DNA of 9,945 nt. It comes from Pseudomonadota bacterium. Its GTDB lineage: Bacteria; Myxococcota_A; Polyangia; Haliangiales; Haliangiaceae. The translations under genes were made by a program, and so were the position numbers. The stretch spans positions 1 through 9,945 of the forward strand of contig JAEWJO010000266.1 of NCBI GenBank assembly GCA_023386455.1, read 5' to 3'. Shown one piece after another: positions 1 to 7,568 of this stretch. How positions within the stretch are numbered: the stretch's first letter is position 1; every line of letters begins with the position of its first letter. The notes below the pieces were generated by a model. It did not search any database and was not told the DNA's origin. It was given only the letters and a program-made list of their open reading frames with translations.

Positions 1-859
1 GGCCTCCGGGCTGCTGGCCATAGCCACCAGGCGCGCCGGGCTGCTGCTGCGGCTGACCGTAGCCACCGGGCTGCTGCGCCGGGGGCTGACCGTAACCGCC
101 AGGGGCACCCTGCGGCTGACCGTACCCAGGCTGAGCACCGGGCTGCTGTTGCTGACCGTAGCCACCGGGCTGCTGCGCCGGGGGCTGACCGTATCCCGGC
201 GGCGCGCCGGGCTGCGGCTGGCCGTAGCCACCCTGCTGCGGCTGGGCGTAGCCACCCTGCTGCGGCTGACCGTAGCCGCCCTGCTGGGGCTGGCCATAGC
301 CACCTTGCTGTGGCTGACCAGGTTGACCGTAGCCGGGCTGCTGCGGCTGACCGTAGCCACCGGGCTGCTGGCCAAAACCTGGCTGCTGCGGCGGCTGGCC
401 AAAGCCCTGCGGCTGCGGCGGCTGACCGAAGCCACCGGGCTGCTGCGGCTGGCCGAAGCCCGACTGGCCCGGCTGCTGGCCGAAGCCCTGTGGCTGCGGC
501 GGCTGGCCGAAGCCCTGCGGCTGCGGCGGCTGGCCGTATCCAGGCTGCTGCGGCTGACCAAATCCTTGCGGCTGCTGCGGCGCACCGAAGCCCTGCTGCT
601 GCGGCGGCTGGAAGCCACCGGGCTGCTGGGGTGCGGCACCCGGACGGGGCTGCTGAGGCGCCGGCGCGGGCGTCTGGCCCGGACGGTTCGCTTGCGGGAT
701 TTGCGGAGCGGCGTAGCCGAACATCGTCTTCGCGGGCGCGCCAGCCGGAGGAGCTCCAGCTTGCATCGGTGGCATCGGTCGACCGCACGTCCCACAGGCG
801 GGCGCGTTCATCAGCACTGCCGCGCCACAGTACGGGCACGGCCTAGTTGGAGTCGCCAT
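1..859 (-). CDS. Zinc-ribbon protein with long aromatic-Gly-Gln repeat tail (partial)
   Basis: The gene starts at the ATG whose first base is 859 and runs off the left edge with no stop, so 286 residues are visible and the C-terminus is missing. An AGGGGA-type ribosome-binding site lies about 8 nt upstream. Residues 8-25 hold CPYC and CGTC pairs (Cys8, 11, 22, 25), a compact zinc ribbon. A linker at 26-80 is rich in Ala and Pro and contains AKTMFGY at 43-49. From residue 81 on the chain is almost only Gly, Pro, Gln and regularly spaced Phe or Tyr, mostly as GFGQ or GYGQ blocks with PQQ spacers. It is predicted to be disordered. I see no signal peptide or membrane segment in the visible part. 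In related bacteria such N-terminal zinc ribbons plus Pro/Gly/Gln linkers often precede a membrane or signalling domain; whether that holds here lies outside the window. Function is unknown. Confidence 0.85.
   Translation of the reverse strand, partial: MATPTRPCPYCGAAVLMNAPACGTCGRPMPPMQAGAPPAGAPAKTMFGYAAPQIPQANRPGQTPAPAPQQPRPGAAPQQPGGFQPPQQQGFGAPQQPQGFGQPQQPGYGQPPQPQGFGQPPQPQGFGQQPGQSGFGQPQQPGGFGQPPQPQGFGQPPQQPGFGQQPGGYGQPQQPGYGQPGQPQQGGYGQPQQGGYGQPQQGGYAQPQQGGYGQPQPGAPPGYGQPPAQQPGGYGQQQQPGAQPGYGQPQGAPGGYGQPPAQQPGGYGQPQQQPGAPGGYGQQPGG
2..619 (-). repeat. In-frame degenerate tandem repeat, 24-39 nt units
   Basis: This stretch encodes about 22 units of 7 to 13 residues, each centred on a Phe or Tyr, with a consensus close to PQQPGGYGQ. 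Units near the start of the protein are mostly 8-9 residues and those near the left edge 10-13. The repeat includes an exact 43-nt direct duplication at 52-94 and 151-193. Strong codon repetition (CAG, CCG, GGC) produces long meaningless frames on the opposite strand. Confidence 0.85.
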
Positions 860-1137
860 TAGGTTTCCCCTGTCCTTTCGAGAGCGAACCGTAACCCGCC
901 CGACGGAGCGAACGCAACGAACGGACACGGTTTTGGGACCCGTCGATGGTGAGGCTTCCCGACGGGCGATCGCACCGGCGTCATCCAGCGGCGCACCGTG
1001 TCGACGATCGACCGCGCGAGCGTTCGTAACGGCGCACGCGTGTTCGCGGCGTGCACTCCGCGGGCACGGGTCATCGTGACATCACTCTCTCGCGCTCACA
1101 CGGCGACGAGCCGTGGCGGTTGCGCTATTGGTGATGC
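860..1137. promoter_or_regulatory. Divergent intergenic region
   Basis: This 278-bp stretch lies between the start codons of the leftward zinc-ribbon gene and the rightward dehydrogenase operon, so it should hold the promoters of both. No gene in it looks real. I see a direct repeat GAGCGAAC at 882-889 and 906-913 close to the leftward gene. Two inverted repeats lie at 939-945/960-966 and 1000-1004/1008-1012, and the best one is at 1099-1115. No box pair matches the sigma-70 consensus convincingly, so exact promoters are not called. Confidence 0.5.
1099..1115. promoter_or_regulatory. Perfect 6-bp inverted repeat, operator-like
   Basis: CACGGC and GCCGTG arms flank a 5-nt centre (GACGA), 23 bp before the GTG of the dehydrogenase alpha gene. 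The dyad overlaps the position a -35 box would take if TATTGG at 1126-1131 were the -10. That would suit a repressor site. It could also be chance in GC-rich DNA or a small hairpin; no second copy was seen in the window. Confidence 0.3.
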
Positions 1138-2442
1138 GTGGCGAGACGACTCCCCGTCCTCGACTCCGCTCGCGGTGACGCCGTCGAGGTCCGGATCGCG
1201 AACGAGAGCGTTCGCGCGTTCCGCAACGAGAGCATCGCCGCCGCCGCGCTCGCGAGCGGCACGCGCGTCCTGTCGCGCTCGCTGAAGTATCACCGGCCGC
1301 GCACGTTCTTCTGTCTCGAGGGTCACTGCAGCGGCTGCCTCGTCCGCCTCGGCGGCGTGCCGAACCTGCGCGCGTGTCAGTCGCCGTGCAGCGCGGGCGC
1401 CGAGATCGAGGGCCAGAACGCGTTCCCGTCGGCCGAGATCGATCTACTCGGCGCGGTCGACTTCCTGTTCTCGCGCGGCATGGATCATCACACGCTGATG
1501 ACCGGCAGCTCGGTGCTGAACAAGCTCGCGAACAAGGTCGTGCGCCAGCTGTCCGGCCTCGGTCGCCTGCCGTCGGCGCCGATCGGCCCGAGCGAGCTGC
1601 CCGAGGTCGCCGAGCGCGCGGTCGACGTCTGCGTGATCGGCGGCGGTCCCGCGGGCCTCGCCGCCGCGACGACCTGCGCACAGGGTGGCAAGCGCACGCT
1701 GCTCGTCGACGATCAGCTGCGCCCCGGTGGCAGCCTGCGCGCCGATCCGCGCAGCGGCCGCGATCGCGCCGAGGCGACGTGGGCCTCCGCGACCGATGCC
1801 GGCGTCGAGGTGCTCGCACGCTCGACGGCGATCGGGTTCTTTCCCGAGGACGATGGCGGCGTGCTCGCGATCGCGTCGCCCGAGCAGCTCGTGCGCGTCC
1901 ACGCCCGCGCGTGGATCTGGGCGACCGGCGGCTACGTCGTCAACCTGCCGTTCCAGGAGAACGATCGTCCCGGCGTGATCGCCGCGCGCGCGGTCGGCCG
2001 CCTGCTCGTCGAGCACGGCATCCTCGCCGGCGACAAGGTCTGCATCGTCGAGGTCCCGCAGGTCGCGGGCGACGCCGAGGCGCTCGCCGCCGCGCTCGGC
2101 CGCTCCGGCGCCAAGGTCGTGCGCGTCGCGCTCGCGGACACGCTCGGTGCGCGCGGCCGCAGCTGGGTGAACGGTGTCGACACGAAGAAGGGCCGCGTCG
2201 ATTGTGACCTCGTCGCCGTCGCCGCGATCCCGTCGCCCGCGTCGGAAGGCGCGCGCCAGCAGGGCTGCAAGGTGACGCTCGATCCCGATGCGGGCGGATT
2301 CCGCATCGTCGTCGACGACAACGGGCAGACGTCGGCGGCCAACGTATGGGCGTGCGGCGATGTCACCGGCTACATGGGCCCCGCCCGTGCGGCCACGGAC
2401 GGCGGTCGCGTCGGCGCGAACGTCGCGGCGGCACTGGGATAG
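1138..2442 (+). CDS. SoxA-like alpha subunit: fused [2Fe-2S] and FAD/NAD oxidoreductase
   Basis: This 434-residue protein joins two domains. Residues 15-95 form a Fer2_4-type plant-ferredoxin fold with a complete cluster motif, Cys59-x4-Cys64-x2-Cys67-x12-Cys80. Residues 100-155 match the connecting segment of SoxA-type alpha subunits and end in GLGRLP. Residues 162-434 are a pyridine-nucleotide-disulfide-oxidoreductase fold with GGGPAG at 168-173 for FAD, ATGGY at 262-266, an NDRPGV stretch at 275-280 and the second FAD contact ACGD at 405-408. True sarcosine oxidase alpha subunits continue with a BFD-like segment and a folate-binding aminomethyltransferase domain. Here the BFD part is a separate downstream gene and the folate domain is absent. 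The likely role is to pass electrons between the substrate-oxidising beta subunit and a carrier. The GTG is the first start after an in-frame stop at 1132-1134; no Shine-Dalgarno is visible. Confidence 0.85.
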   Translation: MARRLPVLDSARGDAVEVRIANESVRAFRNESIAAAALASGTRVLSRSLKYHRPRTFFCLEGHCSGCLVRLGGVPNLRACQSPCSAGAEIEGQNAFPSAEIDLLGAVDFLFSRGMDHHTLMTGSSVLNKLANKVVRQLSGLGRLPSAPIGPSELPEVAERAVDVCVIGGGPAGLAAATTCAQGGKRTLLVDDQLRPGGSLRADPRSGRDRAEATWASATDAGVEVLARSTAIGFFPEDDGGVLAIASPEQLVRVHARAWIWATGGYVVNLPFQENDRPGVIAARAVGRLLVEHGILAGDKVCIVEVPQVAGDAEALAAALGRSGAKVVRVALADTLGARGRSWVNGVDTKKGRVDCDLVAVAAIPSPASEGARQQGCKVTLDPDAGGFRIVVDDNGQTSAANVWACGDVTGYMGPARAATDGGRVGANVAAALG

Positions 2443-2451
2443 GAGCTGATC

Positions 2452-2762
2452 GTGGCAGGCAAGATCGTCCTCTGTCGCTGCGAAGACGTCACGCTCGCCG
2501 ACCTCGAGCATTGCGTGGCGCGTGGCTACCGCGACATCGAGGAAGTGAAGCGCTACACCGGCTTTGGCACCGGCCCGTGCCAGGGCAAGGAGTGCCTCGG
2601 CCCGGTCGCGACGCAGCTCGCGCAGCTCACGCAGGTCGCCCCGTCGACGATCCGGCCGTTCACCTCGCGGCCCCCACTCGCGCCGACGCCGATCAAGCTG
2701 CTCGCGCGCTCGCCCGACGCACATCGCTTCGCCGACGACGACGAAGCCGCGGAGAAGAAGCC

Positions 2763-2766
<4 letters not shown>
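2452..2766 (+). CDS. BFD-like [2Fe-2S] protein, small subunit of the dehydrogenase
   Basis: This 104-residue protein has the Fer2_BFD cysteine pattern: Cys8-x-Cys10 near the N-terminus and Cys43-x4-Cys48 in GPCQGKEC, which would ligate a [2Fe-2S] cluster. In HcnB, octopine oxidase and SoxA-type proteins this module sits inside the large FAD subunit and is followed by an RPP-containing linker. Here it is a free-standing gene, and that linker is recognisable as TSRPPLAP at 71-78. The acidic tail at 95-102 has no assigned role. The GTG start follows AGGAG at 2441-2445 with a 6-nt spacer, 9 nt after the stop of the alpha gene. It probably bridges electrons between the two flavin subunits, by analogy with D-hydroxyproline dehydrogenase and HcnABC-type complexes. 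Confidence 0.82.
2751..2754 (+). promoter_or_regulatory. Ribosome-binding site that fixes the beta-subunit start
   Basis: GGAG lies 8 nt before the GTG at 2763, inside the end of the BFD gene. The reading frame stays open further upstream to 2346, but that part overlaps the alpha and BFD genes and has no family similarity. This site and the GTGA overlap therefore select 2763. Confidence 0.65.
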
Positions 2767-4010
<1,244 letters not shown>

Positions 4011-4021
4011 AGTCGAGTCGC

Positions 4022-4047
4022 CGGCCCTCCGTGCTACACCCGGGCCG
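4022..4047 (+). other. Short inverted repeat abutting the proC start
   Basis: CGGCCC (4022-4027) and GGGCCG (4042-4047) are perfectly complementary across a 14-nt loop, and the last stem base is the first base of the proC GTG. No T-run follows, so it is not a standard terminator. It could slightly occlude the proC start or pause transcription between beta subunit and proC, or be chance. Confidence 0.25.
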
Positions 4048-4886
4048 TGTCGACAGCATCGCAGCTTCTCGCGCCGCACACGATCGGCTTCATCGGCGCC
4101 GGCAACATGGCCGAGGCCATGATCGGTGGTCTCGTGCGCGGCAAGCACGTGCAGGCCGACAAGGTTGCCGCGTCCGACCCGCGCAAGGAGCGCCTCGACG
4201 AGCTGCGCACCGCGTTCGGCATCGACGTGACGACGCTGAACCGCGAGATCGTCCAGCGCTGCACGCTGATCGTGCTGTCGGTCAAGCCGCAGATCATGGA
4301 CAAGGTCCTGCGCGAGGTCGGCGATCAGATGAAGCCCGGCGCGCTCGTCGTCTCGATCGCGGCCGGTGTCGACACCTCGAGGATCGAGGACGCGGTGCCC
4401 GACAGCGTGCGCGTCGTCCGTGCGATGCCGAACACGCCGGCGCTCGTCGGCGCAGGTGCGACGGCGATCTCGCCGGGCAAGCACGCGAGCGAACAGGACA
4501 TGGCGATCGCGAAGGCGCTGTTCGACGCCGTCGGGATCACGGTCGAGCTCGACGAGGTCCACCTCGACGCGGTCACCGGTCTGTCCGGCTCGGGCCCCGC
4601 GTACATCTTCCTGATCCTCGAGGCGCTCGCCGATGCGGGCGTGAAGGTCGGCCTGTCGCGCCGCGCGGCGCAGCGGCTCGCCGCCCAGACCGTGATGGGC
4701 TCGGCGAAGATGCTGCTCGAGACCGACGAGCACCCCGGCAAGCTCAAGGACATGGTGACATCGCCGGGCGGCACGGCGATCGCCGGCCTCCACACGCTCG
4801 AAGAAGGCGGCCTGCGCACGACGCTCATCAACGCGGTCGAGACCGCGACGAAGCGCGCGCGCGAGCTCGGCCGCGGTGGCAAGTGA
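4047..4886 (+). CDS. proC: Pyrroline-5-carboxylate reductase
   Basis: The product is 279 residues, close to the usual ProC length of about 270. It reduces 1-pyrroline-5-carboxylate to L-proline with NAD(P)H in the cytoplasm, the last step of proline synthesis. The N-terminal Rossmann motif GFIGAGNMAEAM is at 14-25, the conserved MPNTPALVGAGAT at 127-139, and the family signature spans AVTGLSGSGPAYIF (175-188) and VTSPGGTAIAGL (237-248). The GTG start lies 36 nt after the beta-subunit stop and no clear Shine-Dalgarno precedes it. The order proC-yggU occurs in many bacteria and is probably ancient. Lying directly downstream of an imino-acid-type dehydrogenase is less usual and may link the two steps metabolically. 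All catalytic-core motifs look intact. Confidence 0.95.
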   Translation: MSTASQLLAPHTIGFIGAGNMAEAMIGGLVRGKHVQADKVAASDPRKERLDELRTAFGIDVTTLNREIVQRCTLIVLSVKPQIMDKVLREVGDQMKPGALVVSIAAGVDTSRIEDAVPDSVRVVRAMPNTPALVGAGATAISPGKHASEQDMAIAKALFDAVGITVELDEVHLDAVTGLSGSGPAYIFLILEALADAGVKVGLSRRAAQRLAAQTVMGSAKMLLETDEHPGKLKDMVTSPGGTAIAGLHTLEEGGLRTTLINAVETATKRARELGRGGK

Positions 4887-5160
4887 CGTGAACGTGCGCG
4901 AGGACGGCTCGTTCGACGTCCTCGTCCAGCCGCGTGCATCGCGTGCGAAGATCGGTCCCGTGCACGACGGCCGCCTCAAGATCGCGGTGACCTCACCTCC
5001 GGTCGACGGCGAGGCGAACGCGGCCGTGATCGAGCTGCTCGCGAAGGCGCTCGGCGTCCCGAAGAGTCGCGTCGAGATCGTCGCGGGCACGAGCTCGCGG
5101 CGCAAGACGGTGCGCGTCGCCGGCGTGACGAAGCAGGCGATCGAGGAGCTCGCGCGATGA
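4876..5160 (+). CDS. yggU: DUF167/YggU family protein
   Basis: This small 94-residue protein has the family core: a DGSFDVLVQPRAS strand region at 10-22, GRLKIAVTSPPVDGEAN at 32-48, a helix at 49-60 and the basic GTSSRRKTVRV at 71-81. The structure is a small alpha/beta fold found across bacteria and also in animals; its biochemical role is unknown. It overlaps the end of proC by 11 nt when the GTG at 4876 is used. Later GTG codons at 4888 and 4894 are alternative starts that would remove the overlap and still keep the whole domain, so the first six residues are uncertain. Confidence 0.88.
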   Translation: MASDVNVREDGSFDVLVQPRASRAKIGPVHDGRLKIAVTSPPVDGEANAAVIELLAKALGVPKSRVEIVAGTSSRRKTVRVAGVTKQAIEELAR

Positions 5161-6476
5161 AGCGGGCACTCGCGATCGCGGCGCTCGCGGCGTGCACCGG
5201 CGAGACCGGCACGGTGTCGGTCTCGCTGACCACCGCACCCGGCTCCGATCTCGTCAGCCGCATCCAGCGGCTCGACATGACGCTGACGAACCCGTACCAG
5301 AAGGTCACCGCGACGCGGACGTCGAGCGGGCTCGACCTCTCGCTCGAGCTGCCGGCGACCTCGGAGGTCGGCGCGCTGCAGATCGACGGCTTCGACGGCA
5401 CCGGCGCGCTGATCGCGGTCGGGGCGTCGCCGAAGTTCCCCGTCGGCGGCATCGACGGCCACATCACGATCTACCTCGGCGAGCAGAACACGATCGGCGC
5501 GGCGCCCGCGAGCCTGATGCCGCCGCGCTTCGCGCTCGCGACCTCGCCGCTCTCGTACGGTGCCGTGCTCGCGGGCGGCACGCTCGACGGCGGCGCGCCG
5601 AGCGATGCGGTCGGTATCTACAACGCCTTCGATCACAGTCTGGCGACCGCGCTCCCCCTGCCCGCGCCGCGCGCCGGCCTCGCGCTCGCGACCGGCGCGA
5701 ACAACATCGTCTACATGTTCGGCGGCCGCGATGCTGCCGGCTCGCCGACCGCCACCGCATGGCGCTACGACACCAACATCGCGCCGTCGGGCGCGATCGT
5801 CGACTACGGCGACAAGACCGGCTTCGCGCGTACCGACCAGGTCCTCGTGCCGATCGGCAACGAGCGCTTCCTCGCGTCGGGCGCGCCCCCGACGGAGCTG
5901 TCGGGTCTCGATGGGAGCATGACGGCGAAGACCGGCATCGCAGAGGTCGGCAGCGGCGGCGCGAGCCTGCTCGGCAGCGACGGCGTCGCGACCGCAGTGT
6001 TCGCCGGACCCAGCGGCGTCGTGCGGTTTCGCAACGGCATGTTCACGCCGATCGATCTTCCGGCGTTCGCGCGTGCGGGCGTGCAGGTCGTCGCGATCGG
6101 CGGCGGCAAGGTCGTCCTCGTGTGTGGCGGCCCGGGCCTCGCGGTCCTCGACGTCGCGACCCTCGACGTGACGATGCCCGTCGTCGATGCCGACCCGGTC
6201 TTGAACTTCACCGGCTGCGCGGTGGCCGCGACGACGCGCCACTTCATGATCGCCGGCGGCACGGGTCCCAATGGCGGAACCGTGCCATCGGCATTCGTGT
6301 ACGAGCTGCCCGATCTCACGCCCCTCGTCAGCATTCCGCTCGTCGTCGCGCGCACCGGCGCGTCGGCGCTCGCGCTGCCAAACGATCAGCTCCTGCTCGT
6401 CGGTGGCACCGACGCGAACGGCGCGCCGGTCGCGACGATCGAGCTGTTCACCCCGGCGAACGTCCCGGTCCGCTAG
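5157..6476 (+). CDS. Predicted kelch-repeat lipoprotein
   Basis: This 439-residue protein begins with a very short export signal: Lys2-Arg3, then a hydrophobic run and a lipobox LAAC with Cys13 as the predicted lipidated residue. Residues 18-107 look like a beta-rich domain. From about 125 onward it carries kelch-like blades, each with a hydrophobic strand ending in a double glycine: VLAGG at 137-141, YMFGG at 186-190, FMIAGG at 363-368 and LLLVGG at 412-417. A degenerate middle lies at 210-340, including VAIGGG at 312-317 and VCGGPG at 322-327. A partial or full beta-propeller is likely, anchored in the periplasm or outer membrane. The substrate or partner is unknown. The ATG overlaps the yggU stop (ATGA). 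The signal is shorter than usual, so secretion is an inference. Confidence 0.75.
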   Translation: MKRALAIAALAACTGETGTVSVSLTTAPGSDLVSRIQRLDMTLTNPYQKVTATRTSSGLDLSLELPATSEVGALQIDGFDGTGALIAVGASPKFPVGGIDGHITIYLGEQNTIGAAPASLMPPRFALATSPLSYGAVLAGGTLDGGAPSDAVGIYNAFDHSLATALPLPAPRAGLALATGANNIVYMFGGRDAAGSPTATAWRYDTNIAPSGAIVDYGDKTGFARTDQVLVPIGNERFLASGAPPTELSGLDGSMTAKTGIAEVGSGGASLLGSDGVATAVFAGPSGVVRFRNGMFTPIDLPAFARAGVQVVAIGGGKVVLVCGGPGLAVLDVATLDVTMPVVDADPVLNFTGCAVAATTRHFMIAGGTGPNGGTVPSAFVYELPDLTPLVSIPLVVARTGASALALPNDQLLLVGGTDANGAPVATIELFTPANVPVR

Positions 6477-7447
6477 ACCTCGGGCGGCGGATCACCGCTC
6501 ACCGCGGGCGGGTCCGGCGGCAGCTCGCTTCCCGCGTTCTTCTTGCGGCCGAGCAGCCACTTGAACAGGCCACCGATCGCGGCGAACACGACGATGAAGC
6601 CCTTCTTGAACACGAGCAGCAGCTTGATCAAGAAGCCGGCCTTCGCCGCCTTGACCACCGCGATGCCGGTACCGCCGAGGACGAGCGTGCGCAGGCCGAT
6701 GCCGGAGCTCTTGTCACCCTCTGCGTGGTCCTCGTAGCGAAAGCCGGCCGTGTAGTGGGTCGCGGCGAGCAGCGGCAGCGCCTGCGTCTTTGCCAGCTCG
6801 ATCGTCTCGGGCGAGTCGATCAGGTTGATCGAGATGTAGCCGTTGCGGCCGAGGAGCCGCGTGAAGAAGTTGATGAACGGCCCATCGGTGCTGTGGCCCT
6901 TCAGGCCCCACACGAGGTGCTTCACCTCCTTCTGGTACGCCGGCAGCTCGCTCCAGCCGTCGAGCACGAGCTCGGGCACGCCGAGCTGCTTGCGCTTGAT
7001 GTTCTGCTCGACGGTTCCGCGCTTGTACGAGTCGAGGAGCTCCGCCGCGTTCAGCTGATCGGCGTCGCTATCGTCGACGTAGCCGACGTCGTCGTACTCG
7101 ATGATCGCGAGCCAGGTCGAGTCGAGGCGCATCACCGCGCCGATCACGTTCTCGGCGTCGTCGCCGCCCTGGCGGATCATGTTCTGCGCCTCGGTGCGCT
7201 CGAGCAGCACCATGCCCTCGGGCAGCGCGAGCTCGATGTGATGGCCGAGGTCGACGACCTTGGGCCCCTTCACGTGAGGCGGCATCTGCGCCTCGATCTC
7301 CTCGGGCGTCAGCGGCGCATCCTCGGCCGCGGCCGCCTCCTCGGCGGGTTCCTCCGGCGGCGGAGCTGGGGGCGGCGCCTTCTTGCGCGCCGACGCCGTA
7401 CCGATCAGAGCCAGGAGCACCACGATCACGCCCACACGTCGCGTCAT
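6473..7447 (-). CDS. DUF2167 family membrane-anchored protein
   Basis: This 324-residue protein starts at the ATG complementary to 7445-7447. Residues 1-20 form a signal peptide (TRR, hydrophobic core, ASA cleavage motif), followed by a Pro/Glu/Ala-rich spacer at 22-60. Residues 66-260 match DUF2167: the LPEGMVLL strand at 75-82, an IIEYDDVGYVDDSDA block at 115-129, LLDSYKRG at 137-144, a DGWSELPAY motif at 163-171, LVWGLKGH at 178-185 and the TRLLGRNGYISINL core at 196-209. The C-terminus has hydrophobic helices at roughly 257-280 and 283-299, then a basic RKK stop and a Pro-rich tail. It is likely an inner-membrane protein with its domain in the periplasm. Function is unknown for the family. 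It converges on the lipoprotein gene, sharing the CTAG stop. Confidence 0.88.
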   Translation of the reverse strand: MTRRVGVIVVLLALIGTASARKKAPPPAPPPEEPAEEAAAAEDAPLTPEEIEAQMPPHVKGPKVVDLGHHIELALPEGMVLLERTEAQNMIRQGGDDAENVIGAVMRLDSTWLAIIEYDDVGYVDDSDADQLNAAELLDSYKRGTVEQNIKRKQLGVPELVLDGWSELPAYQKEVKHLVWGLKGHSTDGPFINFFTRLLGRNGYISINLIDSPETIELAKTQALPLLAATHYTAGFRYEDHAEGDKSSGIGLRTLVLGGTGIAVVKAAKAGFLIKLLLVFKKGFIVVFAAIGGLFKWLLGRKKNAGSELPPDPPAVSGDPPPEV

Positions 7448-7568
7448 AGGGCGTCGACTACATCATGGTTCGAGCTGCGATTTCATCTGGATCGTAAGAC
7501 GGACGGATGTCCGCGATGTCGGCAACGGGTTCCCCGTGTCGGATACGCGTGGCATAACGCCCGCGCCG
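7448..7568. promoter_or_regulatory. Divergent intergenic region between DUF2167 gene and transporter gene
   Basis: These 121 bp separate two divergent starts and should hold both promoters. The first 50 bp are lower in GC than their surroundings (for example TTTCATCTGGATCGTAAG at 7483-7500), as expected for a promoter zone. No consensus box pair is convincing. A later stretch could be coding if the transporter starts at the upstream GTG (7536). Confidence 0.4.

Noticed and set aside
1..640. CRISPR array
   Set aside because: Repeats are short, degenerate, in-frame codon blocks without unique equal-length spacers, and lie within an open frame.
149..862. Plus-strand frame with Leu/Arg-Leu repeats resembling a leucine-rich repeat
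   Set aside because: It is the antisense of the GYGQ-repeat gene; its periodicity is the mirror of that repeat. The minus strand has the zinc ribbon, ribosome-binding site and start.
939..966. Hairpin CCCGTCG...CGACGGG in the intergenic region as a terminator
   Set aside because: The loop is 14 nt and no T-run follows on either strand; TTTT lies before the stem on the plus strand only.
859..1074. 71-codon minus-strand frame whose stop overlaps the ATG of the zinc-ribbon gene (TAATG)
   Set aside because: The overlap would suit translational coupling, but the Arg/Pro-rich product has no recognisable family and fills an expected promoter region. Left as an unlikely alternative.
2346..2762. Upstream extension of the beta-subunit reading frame
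   Set aside because: It is Arg-rich, overlaps the alpha and BFD genes in another frame, and the GGAG site with the GTGA overlap supports 2763.
7383..7568. Upstream extension of the transporter frame
   Set aside because: It overlaps the divergent DUF2167 start, contains rare codons such as ATA, and adds no membrane helix. GTG 7569 precedes the first helix.
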